Assembly (NCBI RefSeq): GCF_000238255.3
Contig: NZ_CP011039.1
Coordinates: 2,839,001-2,903,000, forward strand
Source: Pseudoalteromonas spongiae UST010723-006
GTDB lineage: Bacteria > Pseudomonadota > Gammaproteobacteria > Enterobacterales > Alteromonadaceae
Length of the DNA stretch: 64,000 bases
Reading direction: 5' to 3'
The notes under the pieces are model-generated. The model ran no database searches. It had not been told where the DNA came from and was given only the letters and a program-made list of their open reading frames with translations. Made by a program: the position numbers and the translations under genes. Shown piece after piece: positions 27,001 to 36,485 of the stretch. Each line of letters begins with the position of its first letter. Positions within the stretch are counted from its first letter, which is position 1.

Positions 27001-28497
27001 ATGAAGCAATCTTTACAGCTTCGCCTTGGGCAGCAACTAACAATGACTCCACAATTGCAACAGGCTATTCGCTTGTTGCAGCTGAGTACGTTAGATTTGC
27101 AGCAAGAAATTCAAGAAGCGCTTGATGCCAATCCTTTACTTGAAGAAGACATTGACTACAGTGACGATAAACAAAACAACGAAAACACTGAGTCAAACAA
27201 AGACGAATCAATAAATGGCGATGATGTTGAAGCAGCGCCAAGCCAAAGTGAAATAGAATCAAGCGACGCACTTAGCAACGAGAATATTTCTGACGATTTA
27301 GCTATGGATGTGTCGTGGGATGATTATATCAGCGCCGCACCTGTTTCTGTCAGTAACGCCCCAGCTCCTGACAACGATACTGTGTATCAAGGCTCAACCA
27401 GCGAATCATTGCAAGATTACTTAATGTGGCAATTACGCTTAACGCCGTTCAGCGACACCGACGAGATGATCGCAACCACCATTGTTGAGGCGGTAGACGA
27501 TTCAGGTTATTTAACACAAAGTAGCGAAGAAATTTTAGAAGCGGTACAGCAATCTGACGACCAAGAACAAATTGAACTAGACGAAGTTGAAGCTGTACTT
27601 AAACGCGTTCAACTCTTTGACCCTGTTGGTATTGCTGCTCGTTCGTTACAAGAATGTTTATTGATCCAGCTCAATCAGTACGACAAAAATACCCCTTGGC
27701 TAAACGAAACAAAGAGCGTAATCTCAAACCATATGGAACTTTTAGGATTACGTGATTATCGTACAATAATGAAGAAGGCTAAACTCAAGGAGCCTGAGTT
27801 AAAAGAAGTCTTAACATTAATACATAGCCTTAATCCAAAACCAGCTGAAAGCATCATAAAAGAAGAACCTGAATATGTGGTTCCCGATGTTTCAGTAAAG
27901 AAAATTAAAGGACGCTGGCGCGTTGATTTAAACAACGATAGCATGCCAAAGATCCGCGTGAATGAACAATATGCTGCGCTTACTCGCTCGATGAAATCAA
28001 GCACTGACAGCCAGTTTATTCGCAACCATTTACAAGAAGCAAAATGGTTTATTAAAAGCTTAGAAAGTCGCAATGATACTTTATTAAAAGTAGCCAATTG
28101 CATTGTTGAACAACAACAGGCATTCTTTGAATATGGTGACGAAGCAATGAAACCTATGGTTTTAAACGACGTTGCCGAAATGGTCGAGATGCATGAGTCG
28201 ACTATCTCGCGTGTAACAACGCAAAAATACATGCATACACCACGTGGCATTTATGAGCTTAAATACTTTTTTTCAAGCCACGTTAGCACGGAAAATGGGG
28301 GTGAGTGTTCATCTACCGCGATTCGAGCACTGATCAAAAAGCTAGTTGCGGCGGAAAATCCAGCTAAACCATTAAGTGATAGCAAGATTACCGACTTACT
28401 AGCAGAACAAGGAATTAAAGTGGCGCGACGCACTATCGCAAAATACCGTGAGTCGCTATCCATACCACCGTCTAATCAGCGCAAGAGCCTGATCTAG
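27001..28497 (+). CDS. rpoN: RNA polymerase sigma-54 factor
   Basis: The 498-residue protein has all three RpoN regions. Region I is Q/L-rich ([20 protein letters not shown], residues 5-50) and binds activator. An acidic linker follows (about 55-120, with many Asp/Glu). Core-binding and DNA-binding domains follow, with the RpoN box [11 protein letters not shown] near the C-terminus (about 478-488). Sigma 54 directs transcription at -24/-12 promoters of nitrogen, flagellar and other genes. The linked hpf-ptsN-rapZ-ptsO genes are the usual companions. Confidence 0.97.
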   Translation: MKQSLQLRLGQQLTMTPQLQQAIRLLQLSTLDLQQEIQEALDANPLLEEDIDYSDDKQNNENTESNKDESINGDDVEAAPSQSEIESSDALSNENISDDLAMDVSWDDYISAAPVSVSNAPAPDNDTVYQGSTSESLQDYLMWQLRLTPFSDTDEMIATTIVEAVDDSGYLTQSSEEILEAVQQSDDQEQIELDEVEAVLKRVQLFDPVGIAARSLQECLLIQLNQYDKNTPWLNETKSVISNHMELLGLRDYRTIMKKAKLKEPELKEVLTLIHSLNPKPAESIIKEEPEYVVPDVSVKKIKGRWRVDLNNDSMPKIRVNEQYAALTRSMKSSTDSQFIRNHLQEAKWFIKSLESRNDTLLKVANCIVEQQQAFFEYGDEAMKPMVLNDVAEMVEMHESTISRVTTQKYMHTPRGIYELKYFFSSHVSTENGGECSSTAIRALIKKLVAAENPAKPLSDSKITDLLAEQGIKVARRTIAKYRESLSIPPSNQRKSLI

Positions 28498-28519
28498 ACC
28501 AAATAGAAGGAAAATGCTT

Positions 28520-28807
28520 ATGCAATTAAACTTAACAGGTCGTCACGTAGAAATTACTGATTCTTTAAGAGACTATGTCACTAACAAATTTGCAAAACTA
28601 GAGAGGCATTTTGATCATATAAATAACGTGCACGTTATTCTAGATATTGAAAAACTATCACAAAAAGCAGAAGCTACTATGCATGTTAACGGTGGCGAAT
28701 TGTTTGCCTCTACCGAGCATCAAGATATGTATGCAGCAATCGATGGCCTGGTCGACAAACTAGACCGCCAAGTAATTAAGCACAAAGAGAAACTTTCTCG
28801 CCACTAA
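28520..28807 (+). CDS. hpf: HPF, short ribosome hibernation promoting factor
   Basis: The start is placed at the second ATG (28520) because GAAGGA (28506-28511) gives eight-base spacing, and MQLNLTGRHVEITDSLRDYV aligns with E. coli HPF, which is also 95 residues. An in-frame ATG at 28514 is too close to the site. HPF with RMF makes 100S ribosome dimers in stationary phase. This is the short form, without the long C-terminal dimerisation domain. It lies 22 bases after rpoN and one base before ptsN. Confidence 0.95.
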   Translation: MQLNLTGRHVEITDSLRDYVTNKFAKLERHFDHINNVHVILDIEKLSQKAEATMHVNGGELFASTEHQDMYAAIDGLVDKLDRQVIKHKEKLSRH

Positions 28808-28808
28808 A

Positions 28809-29264
28809 ATGAAATTAACCGATATTATTGCTGAGGACTGCGCTAAAACCGCGGTCCTTTTTAATAGCAAAAAAAGACTGTTTGAATTTATTAGCGACCT
28901 TGCCCATCAGCAAGCCCCTGATATTACTTCTCAAGAGTTTCTTGAAGCCTTGCTGCAACGCGAAAAACTAGGTAGCACGGGTATTGGTAAAGGCCTCGCC
29001 ATTCCTCATGGCCGCATTGATGGCCTACAAAATACCATTGGCTTTTTAATTGTAAATCAGTCACCTATTCCGTTTGATGCCATCGACGATAAAGACGTTG
29101 ATATTTTTATCGTACTGCTCATACCAGAACAAAAGTGCCAGCAACATTTGCAGACTTTAGCCACCATCGCTGATAAACTAAAAGATAAGCAGTTTTGCCG
29201 TCAACTACGTCACGCTGAAAATAATCATCAGCTATATCAAATCATTAGTAGTGAGGCGAGTTAA
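28809..29264 (+). CDS. ptsN: EIIA-Ntr of the nitrogen phosphotransferase system
   Basis: This 151-residue EIIA-Ntr carries the phospho-accepting His67 in GKGLAIPHGRID and the LVIVxxVLLIPE-type strand near residue 98. It takes phosphate from NPr (ptsO) and regulates potassium uptake and other processes in relatives. It is part of rpoN-hpf-ptsN-rapZ-ptsO, and the neighbouring ptsO in this window completes the local Ntr set except EI-Ntr (ptsP), which is elsewhere. Confidence 0.95.
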   Translation: MKLTDIIAEDCAKTAVLFNSKKRLFEFISDLAHQQAPDITSQEFLEALLQREKLGSTGIGKGLAIPHGRIDGLQNTIGFLIVNQSPIPFDAIDDKDVDIFIVLLIPEQKCQQHLQTLATIADKLKDKQFCRQLRHAENNHQLYQIISSEAS

Positions 29265-29279
29265 CTAAGGGAGATGTAA

Positions 29280-30128
29280 GTGCAACTTATTTTAGTCAGT
29301 GGTCGTTCTGGTTCAGGAAAAACAGTCGCACTCAGAGTATTGGAAGATCTCGGGTATTATGTTGTTGACAATATTCCTGTTAATTTATTGCCTTCGTTGA
29401 TCCGCTCAGTTTCAGATAAATACGACAAAATTGCAGTGAGTGTTGATGCTCGTAATATGACTAAAGAGCCAGAGGAAATAGAAGAAGTACTCGACTATTT
29501 ACCTGGTTTTGCAACACCAACCTTATTTTACCTTGATAGCGATGACAGCACGCTAATTAAGCGCTTTTCAGAGACGCGCCGCTTGCATCCGTTATCACTG
29601 AATAATATCTCCCTTGAAGAAGCCATTGAAGCTGAGAAAAAGCTGCTCGATCCTATCGCCTCACAAGCGGATATCTTTATTGATACAACAGGCTTAAGTG
29701 TTCACCAACTTGCCGATAGCATACGAGAGAAAGTACTCGGTAAAAAATCAAATCAGTTAATTATCACGTTTGAGTCATTCGGTTATAAACACGGTATTCC
29801 AAAACATGCTGACTATGTTTTTGACGCCCGATTTTTACCAAACCCGCATTGGGAGCCTGCTCTTAAGCCATTAACAGGGTTAGACCAACCAGTGATCGAC
29901 TTCCTTTCTAGCCAGCCTGTAGTTCATAAATTTGCATGGCAAGTGCAAACCTTTATTGAAACTTGGTTACCGCATTTAGAGCGTAATAACCGTAGCTATT
30001 TAACCGTTGCAATTGGCTGTACTGGCGGCCAGCATCGTTCAGTTTATTTAGCGCAAACACTGGCTGATAGCTTCGCCAAACACCATAAAAACGTAAAAGC
30101 CCACCATCGTGAGCAAGTAAACAAATAA
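29280..30128 (+). CDS. rapZ: RapZ, RNase adapter and nucleotide-binding protein
   Basis: This 282-residue protein has an N-terminal P loop GRSGSGKTVAL (about residues 8-18). The C-terminal RNA-binding part carries GCTGGQHRSV. In E. coli RapZ guides RNase E to the sRNA GlmZ to control glucosamine-6-phosphate synthase. The start is GTG 29280 with AGGGAG six to seven bases upstream; there is no in-frame ATG near. It is located between ptsN and ptsO as in E. coli. Confidence 0.95.
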   Translation: MQLILVSGRSGSGKTVALRVLEDLGYYVVDNIPVNLLPSLIRSVSDKYDKIAVSVDARNMTKEPEEIEEVLDYLPGFATPTLFYLDSDDSTLIKRFSETRRLHPLSLNNISLEEAIEAEKKLLDPIASQADIFIDTTGLSVHQLADSIREKVLGKKSNQLIITFESFGYKHGIPKHADYVFDARFLPNPHWEPALKPLTGLDQPVIDFLSSQPVVHKFAWQVQTFIETWLPHLERNNRSYLTVAIGCTGGQHRSVYLAQTLADSFAKHHKNVKAHHREQVNK

Positions 30129-30143
30129 GCATAAGCGACTATT

Positions 30144-30416
30144 ATGTCAGTTGAAAAACGATTTTTAATCGAAAACAAGTTAGGGCTACATGCTCGCGCT
30201 GCAACCCAACTAGCAAAGCTCGCAATGGCATTTGATGCGAAAATTAGTTTATCCCAAGGCGGTAAAACGGCTGAAGCTGATAGTGTATTGGGTTTAATGC
30301 TGTTAGAAAGCTCGCAAGGTAAAGAGGTATTAGTGCGTTGTGAGGGTCCTGACCAAGATCAAGCGTTACTTGCCATAGGCGATTTAATTCAAGCTAAGTT
30401 TAACGAAGACGAATAA
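30144..30416 (+). CDS. ptsO: NPr, HPr-like phosphocarrier of the nitrogen PTS
   Basis: This 90-residue HPr-family protein has the phospho-accepting His16 in NKLGLHARAATQLAKLA and the conserved SVLGLMLLESSQGKEV helix. It passes phosphate from EI-Ntr to PtsN. It is the last gene of the rpoN cluster. The Ser46-type HPr kinase site is degenerate, as usual for NPr. Confidence 0.95.
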   Translation: MSVEKRFLIENKLGLHARAATQLAKLAMAFDAKISLSQGGKTAEADSVLGLMLLESSQGKEVLVRCEGPDQDQALLAIGDLIQAKFNEDE

Positions 30417-30452
30417 ACAGCTAACTTAGTTAAAACATTTTTCTGCAATAAT

Positions 30453-30460
30453 GCTACAAT
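30453..30460 (+). promoter_or_regulatory. Candidate extended -10 promoter for mgtE
   Basis: TGCTACAAT (30452-30460) matches the extended -10 consensus TGnTATAAT in all but one position. It lies in the 117-base gap after ptsO and 80 bases before the mgtE start. The -35 side is poor. The short leader leaves no room for a classic M-box riboswitch. Confidence 0.4.
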
Positions 30461-30539
30461 AAGTTAGACGTAAGTTAACTCTAATAAATCAAAGAGTTGC
30501 AATCATTCACTCCAACCTTCAATAAATAATAGGGTGAAC

Positions 30540-31901
30540 ATGCCAGAAGCACTAGAACAAGACTACTCACAAACACAACTACATGAGGTTACAAAAGCCC
30601 TAAGTAGCGGCATGTTTGTGCATGTTCGACGCATGTTAGCGCATATGCCACCGTGTGATATTGCTTTATTGTTGGAGTCTTCACCGCATAAAAGCCGTAC
30701 TGTTTTATGGCAATTGGTTGACCCTGATCTGCAAGGTGAAACCTTAGAAGAACTTTCTGAAGATGTGCGTAACGGCATTATCGCGCAAATGGATCCTGCG
30801 CTAATTGCCGCTGCAACGGAAGAAATGGATGATGATGACCTTGCAGAAGTGTTACGTAGCTTACCCGATACCGTATACCAAGAAGTATTGGGCTCAATGG
30901 ATAAAACAGATCAAGAGCGCGCGACATTTGTTTTATCTTACGAGGAAGAAACCGCGGGTGCTCTAATGAGTACCGATACCATCACGATTCGCCCTGATGT
31001 CACGCTCGACGTAGTTTTACGTTATTTACGCTTAAAAGGCGAATTGCCTGAAGGCACCGATGAACTTTACGTTGTCGATAAAGAAAATAAGTTTTTGGGT
31101 GATATTCAGCTTGCGACATTATTGACAAAAAGTCCGTTACTCACTGTACGTGAAGTGATGGATAATGAATCTGAAGCAATCCCTGTTAGTATGGGTGAGT
31201 CAGAAGTTGCGCAATTATTCGAACGTCATAACTGGATTTCAGCCCCTGTTGTCGACGAAGACAGCCAATTACTTGGCCGTATTACCATCGATGACATTGT
31301 TGATGTAATTCGTGAAGAAGCCGAACACAGTATGATGAGTATGGCGGGTCTTGATGACGAAGAAGATACCTTCGCTCCCGTTGTAAAAAGTACCAAACGC
31401 CGCTCGGTGTGGCTTGGCGTAAACTTAATTACTGCAATCCTCGCTGCATTTGTGGCAGGTTTTTTTGAATCGACCTTAGGTATATTACCGATTTTAGCTG
31501 TACTTAACGGCATTGTGCCTTCAATGGGTGGCATTGCCGGTAGCCAAACACTCACCTTAGTTATTCGCGGTATGGCTGTTGGCCACATTAACGATGCCAA
31601 CCAGCGTTGGTTAATTGGTAAAGAAATTGCAATTGGTATGCTCAATGGTGTGATTTGGGCGGTGTTAATAGCTTCGGTAGTAGCGCTTTGGCAATGGGAC
31701 TTCACGCTCGGTTTAGTGATTGCCTTTGCGATGTTTATGAATTTATTTGCCGCCGGTTGTGCCGGGGTAACAATTCCACTTATTTTAAAGAAATTAGATA
31801 TCGACCCAGCACTTGCTGGCGGGGTAATTCTAACAACAGTTACAGATGTAGTAGGTATTTTTGCCTTCCTTGGGACTGCAACCTACTTCCTGTTACCGTG
31901 A
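30540..31901 (+). CDS. mgtE: MgtE-type magnesium channel/transporter
   Basis: The start is placed at ATG 30540 because AGGG at 30531-30534 is five bases away; GTG 30534 lies two codons upstream. The 453-residue protein has an N-terminal superhelical MgtE_N domain (about 30-130) and two CBS domains (about 135-250, with LMSTDTITIRP and PVVDEDSQLLGRITIDDIVD). Five membrane helices follow (about 285-450), with PSMGGIAGSQTLTLVIRG in the pore region. Intracellular Mg closes the channel via the N and CBS domains. Distinct promoter from the rpoN cluster. Confidence 0.95.
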   Translation: MPEALEQDYSQTQLHEVTKALSSGMFVHVRRMLAHMPPCDIALLLESSPHKSRTVLWQLVDPDLQGETLEELSEDVRNGIIAQMDPALIAAATEEMDDDDLAEVLRSLPDTVYQEVLGSMDKTDQERATFVLSYEEETAGALMSTDTITIRPDVTLDVVLRYLRLKGELPEGTDELYVVDKENKFLGDIQLATLLTKSPLLTVREVMDNESEAIPVSMGESEVAQLFERHNWISAPVVDEDSQLLGRITIDDIVDVIREEAEHSMMSMAGLDDEEDTFAPVVKSTKRRSVWLGVNLITAILAAFVAGFFESTLGILPILAVLNGIVPSMGGIAGSQTLTLVIRGMAVGHINDANQRWLIGKEIAIGMLNGVIWAVLIASVVALWQWDFTLGLVIAFAMFMNLFAAGCAGVTIPLILKKLDIDPALAGGVILTTVTDVVGIFAFLGTATYFLLP

Positions 31902-31925
31902 TATAAGCTATTACGCTTATATCAC
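31898..31925. terminator. Perfect 11-bp hairpin between convergent mgtE and yiiD
   Basis: GTGATATAAGC (31898-31908), loop TATTAC and GCTTATATCAC (31915-31925) pair perfectly, and the mgtE stop codon TGA sits inside the left arm. There is no T run on either side, so it may protect mRNA ends or block readthrough with help from Rho rather than being a classic terminator. Confidence 0.5.
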
Positions 31926-31932
31926 CCTAGTT

Positions 31933-32832
31933 CTACTTCTTTGGCAACAAGGTATACTCACCGACAAATTCAGCAACCAGTTGCTCACCGTCAAAAATTT
32001 GCACTGGCACTGTGTAAACTGCTTTTTCACCTTGCTCTAAGCTAGAAAGATCACCTGAGCACTTGTGTAAATCAACATTGCCGATAGGATCTTGTTTTAG
32101 CGGTTTGAGATATTTAATGCTTGCATCAGATAGCACAATTGCAGCGTCGCTTCCGATCTCTTTCAAATGTAAATAAGTTGCTCCCCAACCTGTTAAAGTA
32201 GCAAGACTATAAATAGAACCGGCAAACATTGTACCGTGAAGGTTTTGATTAGCACTAAATTCAGCGCTCGTAGTAAATTGCCAATCAGTATAACTCTCAA
32301 CCTTAATGCCCATAGCATCGCTGATTGGAATATCCTCACGCCACGTATTTTGCAGCACCTTAGTCCATTCAGGGCGACGGAACCAGCCAGGACATGACGG
32401 GCATACTTTAACCATTTTCCAATGTTGAATATCGCCGTACATCAAGTGCGCTTTTTCAACAACCACATAACCGTGGCGCTTATAAAAATCGACCGCTCTA
32501 TCACGAGCAAACAAGAGTAATTCTTTAGCGCCTTGCTGCCATGCAAGCTTTTCTAGTTCATGCAATAAACGACTGCCAAGGTGATGACCGCGATGATCTT
32601 TATTCACCGCCATATAACGCACTTGCGCTTGTTCACCAGTATTCCAATGCAAACGTGCAACGCCTAGCACTTGGCCTTGTTCATTTTTAATAAAACGATG
32701 TTCTGCTTCTTGCTCGAACTCGTCTTGTTCAGAACCCCGAGGCTGTTGCCAAGGGGCGCGTAGCACCTGCCATCTAAGTTGATAATAATCCTGCCAATCT
32801 TGACTACTTTGGGGTGTCGTAACTTGTAACAT
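31933..32832 (-). CDS. yiiD: YiiD-like fusion of GNAT acetyltransferase and hotdog thioesterase
   Basis: This 299-residue two-domain protein has an N-terminal GNAT domain (about residues 1-140; VRYMAVNKDHRGHHLGSRLLHELE is the acetyl-CoA loop region). A C-terminal YiiD-type putative thioesterase domain follows (about 155-299; FSANQNLHGTMFAGSIYSLATLTGWG). E. coli YiiD has the same fusion and has been implicated in starting fatty acid synthesis. Its adjacency to dtd-yihY mirrors E. coli, but a methyltransferase gene lies between them here. Enzymatic activity is inferred. Confidence 0.88.
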   Translation of the reverse strand: MLQVTTPQSSQDWQDYYQLRWQVLRAPWQQPRGSEQDEFEQEAEHRFIKNEQGQVLGVARLHWNTGEQAQVRYMAVNKDHRGHHLGSRLLHELEKLAWQQGAKELLLFARDRAVDFYKRHGYVVVEKAHLMYGDIQHWKMVKVCPSCPGWFRRPEWTKVLQNTWREDIPISDAMGIKVESYTDWQFTTSAEFSANQNLHGTMFAGSIYSLATLTGWGATYLHLKEIGSDAAIVLSDASIKYLKPLKQDPIGNVDLHKCSGDLSSLEQGEKAVYTVPVQIFDGEQLVAEFVGEYTLLPKK

Positions 32833-32957
32833 AGCGACTCCTTATAATTTTAATTGGCAACAGATTAACCTAAAAATGCACAATATAAAATCACTCGATG
32901 GTAAACACTTTGGTATTAGCCTAAGCTTAATATTGAACGCGTTTACAAGGGCTTAAT

Positions 32958-33623
32958 GTGGTATCTATTGATTTTGTAAATAACGCAAACATGCTTGGCA
33001 CCCTAGTTTGCTTAAGAAAAACGCCAATAGGCACATGCACTGTTAGGCAGCTTGAAGATGTTAGGTGGCTATTAATAGACAACACATTACAGTCAGTTAG
33101 CGATTTAACACAACCTCAGCAGTTTTTACTGCCACATTTGCAACAATTAGCCAGCTTATGGCAAACCTTACCTGAGCCCAGCAATATATTAGAAGTAGGA
33201 TTAGGTGGCGGTGCAATTCGCAATTATCTCAATGCAAGTTACCCGCATTGCAACATTACTACTATTGAAAAAAGCCAAGATATTATCGAGTTATATACGC
33301 AGTATTTTGCGTCACTGCCACAATCCAATCTCATTGCCGGCGATATTACAACTTATCACTTTTCCAACTCGTATAATTGGATTGTGCTTGATTTATTTAG
33401 TAAGCAAGACTGCCCTATTTTTCTGTTTCAACACGAGTTTTATCAACGAGTGAAGTCGCTGTTTGTTGATGACGCTAATCGGCACTTATTTATTAATTTT
33501 ATATGTGAAAGCGCGCAACAGTTAAATTCGTTGCGCACTGTACTGACGAGCGTATTTAAAGCGGATGTGACAATTTACGCGATTAAGGACTACAACAACA
33601 AAATAGTGCACTTACACTTCTAA
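32958..33623 (+). CDS. Spermidine-synthase-like SAM-dependent methyltransferase
   Basis: This 221-residue protein has a Rossmann core: [15 protein letters not shown] (about residues 78-91, motif I), [18 protein letters not shown] (acidic Glu after beta 2) and [13 protein letters not shown]. That arrangement is of the spermidine synthase/fused-MFS type lacking the N-terminal membrane part. The start GTG 32958 has AAGGG six bases upstream; an ATG two bases earlier is out of frame. The last 12 bases overlap the end of dtd on the other strand. Substrate is unknown; polyamine synthesis is only one possibility. It splits the yiiD/dtd-yihY order. Confidence 0.8.
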   Translation: MVSIDFVNNANMLGTLVCLRKTPIGTCTVRQLEDVRWLLIDNTLQSVSDLTQPQQFLLPHLQQLASLWQTLPEPSNILEVGLGGGAIRNYLNASYPHCNITTIEKSQDIIELYTQYFASLPQSNLIAGDITTYHFSNSYNWIVLDLFSKQDCPIFLFQHEFYQRVKSLFVDDANRHLFINFICESAQQLNSLRTVLTSVFKADVTIYAIKDYNNKIVHLHF

Positions 33624-34049
33624 ACGAAACGTCACGGGTCCATCGTTCACTAGGTGCACTTTCATATCGGCACCAAATTGGCCTGTTTGCACGGTTGTTA
33701 AGCTTTGCTTAGCTTGGCTTACAAAATATTCGTATAACTCTTCACCGAGCGCTGGAATAGCTGCAGACGAAAAGCTAGGACGCATTCCTTTTTTAGTATC
33801 GGCTGCTAGTGTAAATTGCGAAACAACTAACAAATCACCGCCGATATCTTTTAGGCTCAAATTCATTTTCCCTTCACTATCGGAAAAAATGCGGTAGCCA
33901 GATACTTTGTGTAATAGCTTATCGGCTTTTTGCTGGTCATCTCCTTTTTCTACTCCTAACAGCAGTAAAATACCGTGACCAATTTCACCAACAACCTTCC
34001 CATCAACGACCACTTTGGCTTCACTCACCCGTTGAATTAACCCTTGCAT
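33612..34049 (-). CDS. dtd: D-aminoacyl-tRNA deacylase
   Basis: The start is placed at ATG 34049 ([13 protein letters not shown]) with an AGAGGA site eight bases upstream; the longer frame from 34073 would overlap yihY. The 145-residue length equals E. coli Dtd. The conserved [21 protein letters not shown] (Thr-rich active-site motif) and the C-terminal NDGPVTF (Gly-cisPro motif GP) are intact. It hydrolyses D-aminoacyl-tRNA and glycyl-tRNA-Ala. It follows yihY by one base and its 3' end overlaps the methyltransferase gene. Confidence 0.96.
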   Translation of the reverse strand: MQGLIQRVSEAKVVVDGKVVGEIGHGILLLLGVEKGDDQQKADKLLHKVSGYRIFSDSEGKMNLSLKDIGGDLLVVSQFTLAADTKKGMRPSFSSAAIPALGEELYEYFVSQAKQSLTTVQTGQFGADMKVHLVNDGPVTFRLEV

Positions 34050-34050
34050 A

Positions 34051-34944
34051 TTATTCTTCCTCTTGCTCAACAATTAACGGCTTCTTTCTCTCACCGAAGC
34101 TCTGTTGCAGTGATACTGTGAATTCGGCACCTAATAACACGACAATCCATGACAGATACACCCAAACAAACAAAATAGGAATGGTCGCAAGTGCCCCATA
34201 AATCACTTCATAAGATGGGAAGTTACTTACATAAGCTGCAAACCCTTTTTTACTGAGCTCAAATAACAGTGCGGCAAACATCGCGCCTGGTAAAGAGGCT
34301 TTAATAGGCACTCGGATATTAGGTACAACAGTATAAATCAACATAAAGCCCGCGGTAGAAATCACGTAAGGTAGCAATCCAAGTAAAAAGCCGCTAAAAC
34401 CTGGGATCCCCTCATCGGCATACGCTGCCAAGCTGACAAGGTACGATGTCATACCTAAGCTTGCACCCAATAAAACCGGGCCAAGCGTTAATACCATCCA
34501 ATAAACCGCAAACGAAATCACAACCGGACGCTTCTTCTGCGTACGCCAAATACGATTGAGCGTTGCATCTACATTACGAATCAAAAACAGCGCTACAACG
34601 ATTAAAAAACCAATACCCATTGCCGTCATTTGGCTCGCATTACCCGTAAATGCACCTATGTGCTCTTTAATGGTTTCTGAAGAGGTTGGCACGAAGTTAT
34701 TAAAAATAAAATTTTCGATAACCGCTCTAAAGTCCTGAAACACAGGAAACGCAGAAAAAATAGCAAATACTACAGCAAGCATTGGAACTAATGACAACAA
34801 GGTTACATAGGCTAAATAACCAGCATTGACGGTAATTTGGTCATCTAAGCAACGTTTGCCATACCCCTTAAACCAAAAGGCGGCGTAGCGTATTGCTTTA
34901 CCAAATTGCTGAAACATCTGGGAGTAATCGACTTTATTCTGCAT
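34051..34944 (-). CDS. yihY: YihY/BrkB-family inner-membrane protein
   Basis: The start is placed at ATG 34944 ([14 protein letters not shown]) because the upstream stretch to 35019 would overlap the promoter region of the divergent lipoprotein gene and encodes an unconvincing hydrophobic lead. The 297-residue protein has about six membrane segments and the family pattern [18 protein letters not shown]. It was once named as RNase BN, but that assignment was withdrawn. No clear SD is visible. It is coupled to dtd. Confidence 0.9.
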   Translation of the reverse strand: MQNKVDYSQMFQQFGKAIRYAAFWFKGYGKRCLDDQITVNAGYLAYVTLLSLVPMLAVVFAIFSAFPVFQDFRAVIENFIFNNFVPTSSETIKEHIGAFTGNASQMTAMGIGFLIVVALFLIRNVDATLNRIWRTQKKRPVVISFAVYWMVLTLGPVLLGASLGMTSYLVSLAAYADEGIPGFSGFLLGLLPYVISTAGFMLIYTVVPNIRVPIKASLPGAMFAALLFELSKKGFAAYVSNFPSYEVIYGALATIPILFVWVYLSWIVVLLGAEFTVSLQQSFGERKKPLIVEQEEE

Positions 34945-35020
34945 CGTAAGCGCTACTAATAAAAAAATATTGCCATATAATAACAAGATAATGGAAAGCA
35001 TAAAGAGAATTGAACACACT

Positions 35021-35665
35021 ATGAAAAAATTACTGCTCGCTGTCGCAACTACAAGCTTATTAACCCTTTCTGGCTGTCAAACAGCTTATTACTCTGCAAT
35101 GGAAAGCGTAGGTGTTCACAAGCGCGACATTCTGATTGACCGTGTAGAAGAAGCAAAAGAGTCGCAACAAGATTCTCAAGAAGAATTCCAATCAGCCTAT
35201 GAGCGCTTAACAACATTAATTAATTTTGATGGTGGTGAGTTACAAAAAGTTTACGACCAACTTAATGATGATTATTTGGCGAGTAAAAAGTCAGCTGAAG
35301 ATGTATCGAGTAAAATTAATGCCGTTGAAGACGTAGCCGAAGCACTGTTTGATGAGTGGGAAGAAGAATTAGAGCAGTATTCAAACGCTAAACTAAAACG
35401 CGATAGTCAAAAGAAACTTTCCGCGACTAAGCGCCAGTTTGAACAACTATTACGTTCAATGCGTCGCTCTGAAAGCAAAATGGAACCCGTTTTAACCGCG
35501 TTAAACGACAACGTTTTATACTTAAAACATAACCTTAATGCGCAAGCAATTGCCGCAATTAAAGGCGAGTTTTCTACATTAAAACGTGATATTAAAACAC
35601 TTATGAGCGAAATGAATAAATCCATTGCAGATTCAAATAAGTTTATAGCGCAGATGAATAAGTAA
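35021..35665 (+). CDS. DUF2959-type lipoprotein, coiled-coil rich
   Basis: The start is placed at ATG 35021 (MKKLLLAVATTSLL), which gives a clean lipoprotein signal with lipobox LSGC and Cys19; upstream codons in the same frame are polar and improbable. The remaining 195 residues are highly charged and helical, with VGVHKRDILIDRVEEAKESQQDSQEEF as the characteristic start of DUF2959. Function in the literature is not established. It is divergent from yihY and followed by a terminator. Confidence 0.85.
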   Translation: MKKLLLAVATTSLLTLSGCQTAYYSAMESVGVHKRDILIDRVEEAKESQQDSQEEFQSAYERLTTLINFDGGELQKVYDQLNDDYLASKKSAEDVSSKINAVEDVAEALFDEWEEELEQYSNAKLKRDSQKKLSATKRQFEQLLRSMRRSESKMEPVLTALNDNVLYLKHNLNAQAIAAIKGEFSTLKRDIKTLMSEMNKSIADSNKFIAQMNK

Positions 35666-35679
35666 AGATTATTTAGTTC

Positions 35680-35710
35680 AGGTTGTGCGAGTTTGCTTGC
35701 TCAACCTTTT
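35680..35710 (+). terminator. Terminator after the DUF2959 gene
   Basis: AGGTTG and CAACCT arms close an imperfect stem with inner GC and AG/CT pairs, followed by four T. It lies 15 bases after the stop codon. Confidence 0.65.
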
Positions 35711-35932
35711 CCCAATTTAAAGCTATATTTACATAATAAAACTTAGATGCCTACATAAGAAACCGCTGTTACTCTCAATTATTACCATTCATCAGCTTTT
35801 TACGCCATTTCTCATATAATATTCCCTTTAACCACTTCCATATATTATTTTATAGCGAATACCGTGATGTTAAATATTTGTATTGATTGCTCACGAACTT
35901 ATTGTACAAAAATTCATAAAAGGACATTAGTT

Positions 35933-36400
35933 ATGGCAAAGCATTTAAAAATAATTACAAACCTGTTGATAGGTGCAATCTTATTCTCTGCACCCACGTT
36001 TGCTGAGCGATTAGATATTGGTTCAACATTACCACAGGACCTTGGTAAAACATTTGAACATAAAGAAATTAGTTATGAAAAATTTAAAGGACAACAAAAC
36101 TACATATTAGTTTGGGACGGTTCAAACCCCTATGTTTTAAGTAACTTACTTAAAAATACCAAAGACACACCAGCCCCAGTTATTGTTTTCTGTACTGGTT
36201 ACGTAAAGTTAGGTTCTCGGAAAAAAGATTATAAATCTTGTGAATATCAAGAAGGTGTAATAAATAGTGATCGAGTAACTATGCTGTACTCAAGAAGTCT
36301 CCGACTAGAAAATGATATTTTGTTACCCAAAGCAACGCATCTCTTCATTTCAGATGAGAGCGGTAAAATTACTCACAAAAGTAATTTACAACAAAATTAA
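35933..36400 (+). CDS. Small periplasmic protein of unknown function
   Basis: The start is placed at ATG 35933 because AAAAGGA lies nine bases upstream and the frame then begins with a signal peptide (MAKHLKIITNLLIGAILFSAPTFA). The mature part is about 131 residues. It contains DIGSTLPQDLGKTFEHKEISYEKFKGQQNYILVWDGS and two Cys (CTGYVK and CEYQ), a layout that vaguely recalls thioredoxin-like or redoxin-like folds without a CxxC. I do not recognise the family. A pair of palindromes follows the stop. Not part of an obvious operon. Confidence 0.65.
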   Translation: MAKHLKIITNLLIGAILFSAPTFAERLDIGSTLPQDLGKTFEHKEISYEKFKGQQNYILVWDGSNPYVLSNLLKNTKDTPAPVIVFCTGYVKLGSRKKDYKSCEYQEGVINSDRVTMLYSRSLRLENDILLPKATHLFISDESGKITHKSNLQQN

Positions 36401-36410
36401 TGCTAGCTGA

Positions 36411-36437
36411 AAGTGCACTTCATTTAAAAGTGCACTT
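36411..36437. repeat. Two copies of the palindrome AAGTGCACTT
   Basis: The 10-bp perfect palindrome occurs at 36411-36420 and 36428-36437, seven bases apart. The pair can also fold as one 10-bp stem. It lies between the convergent small periplasmic gene and the peptidase gene, so it may act as a terminator-like structure, although no T run follows. Confidence 0.45.
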
Positions 36438-36485
36438 AACTTGTGTAACTGATTATTGACAGCCACGCTCAACACATAGCTTTGC

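Noticed and set aside
30417..30539. Mg-sensing riboswitch before mgtE
   Set aside because: The leader from the likely -10 to the start is only about 70 bases and shows no recognisable M-box stems.
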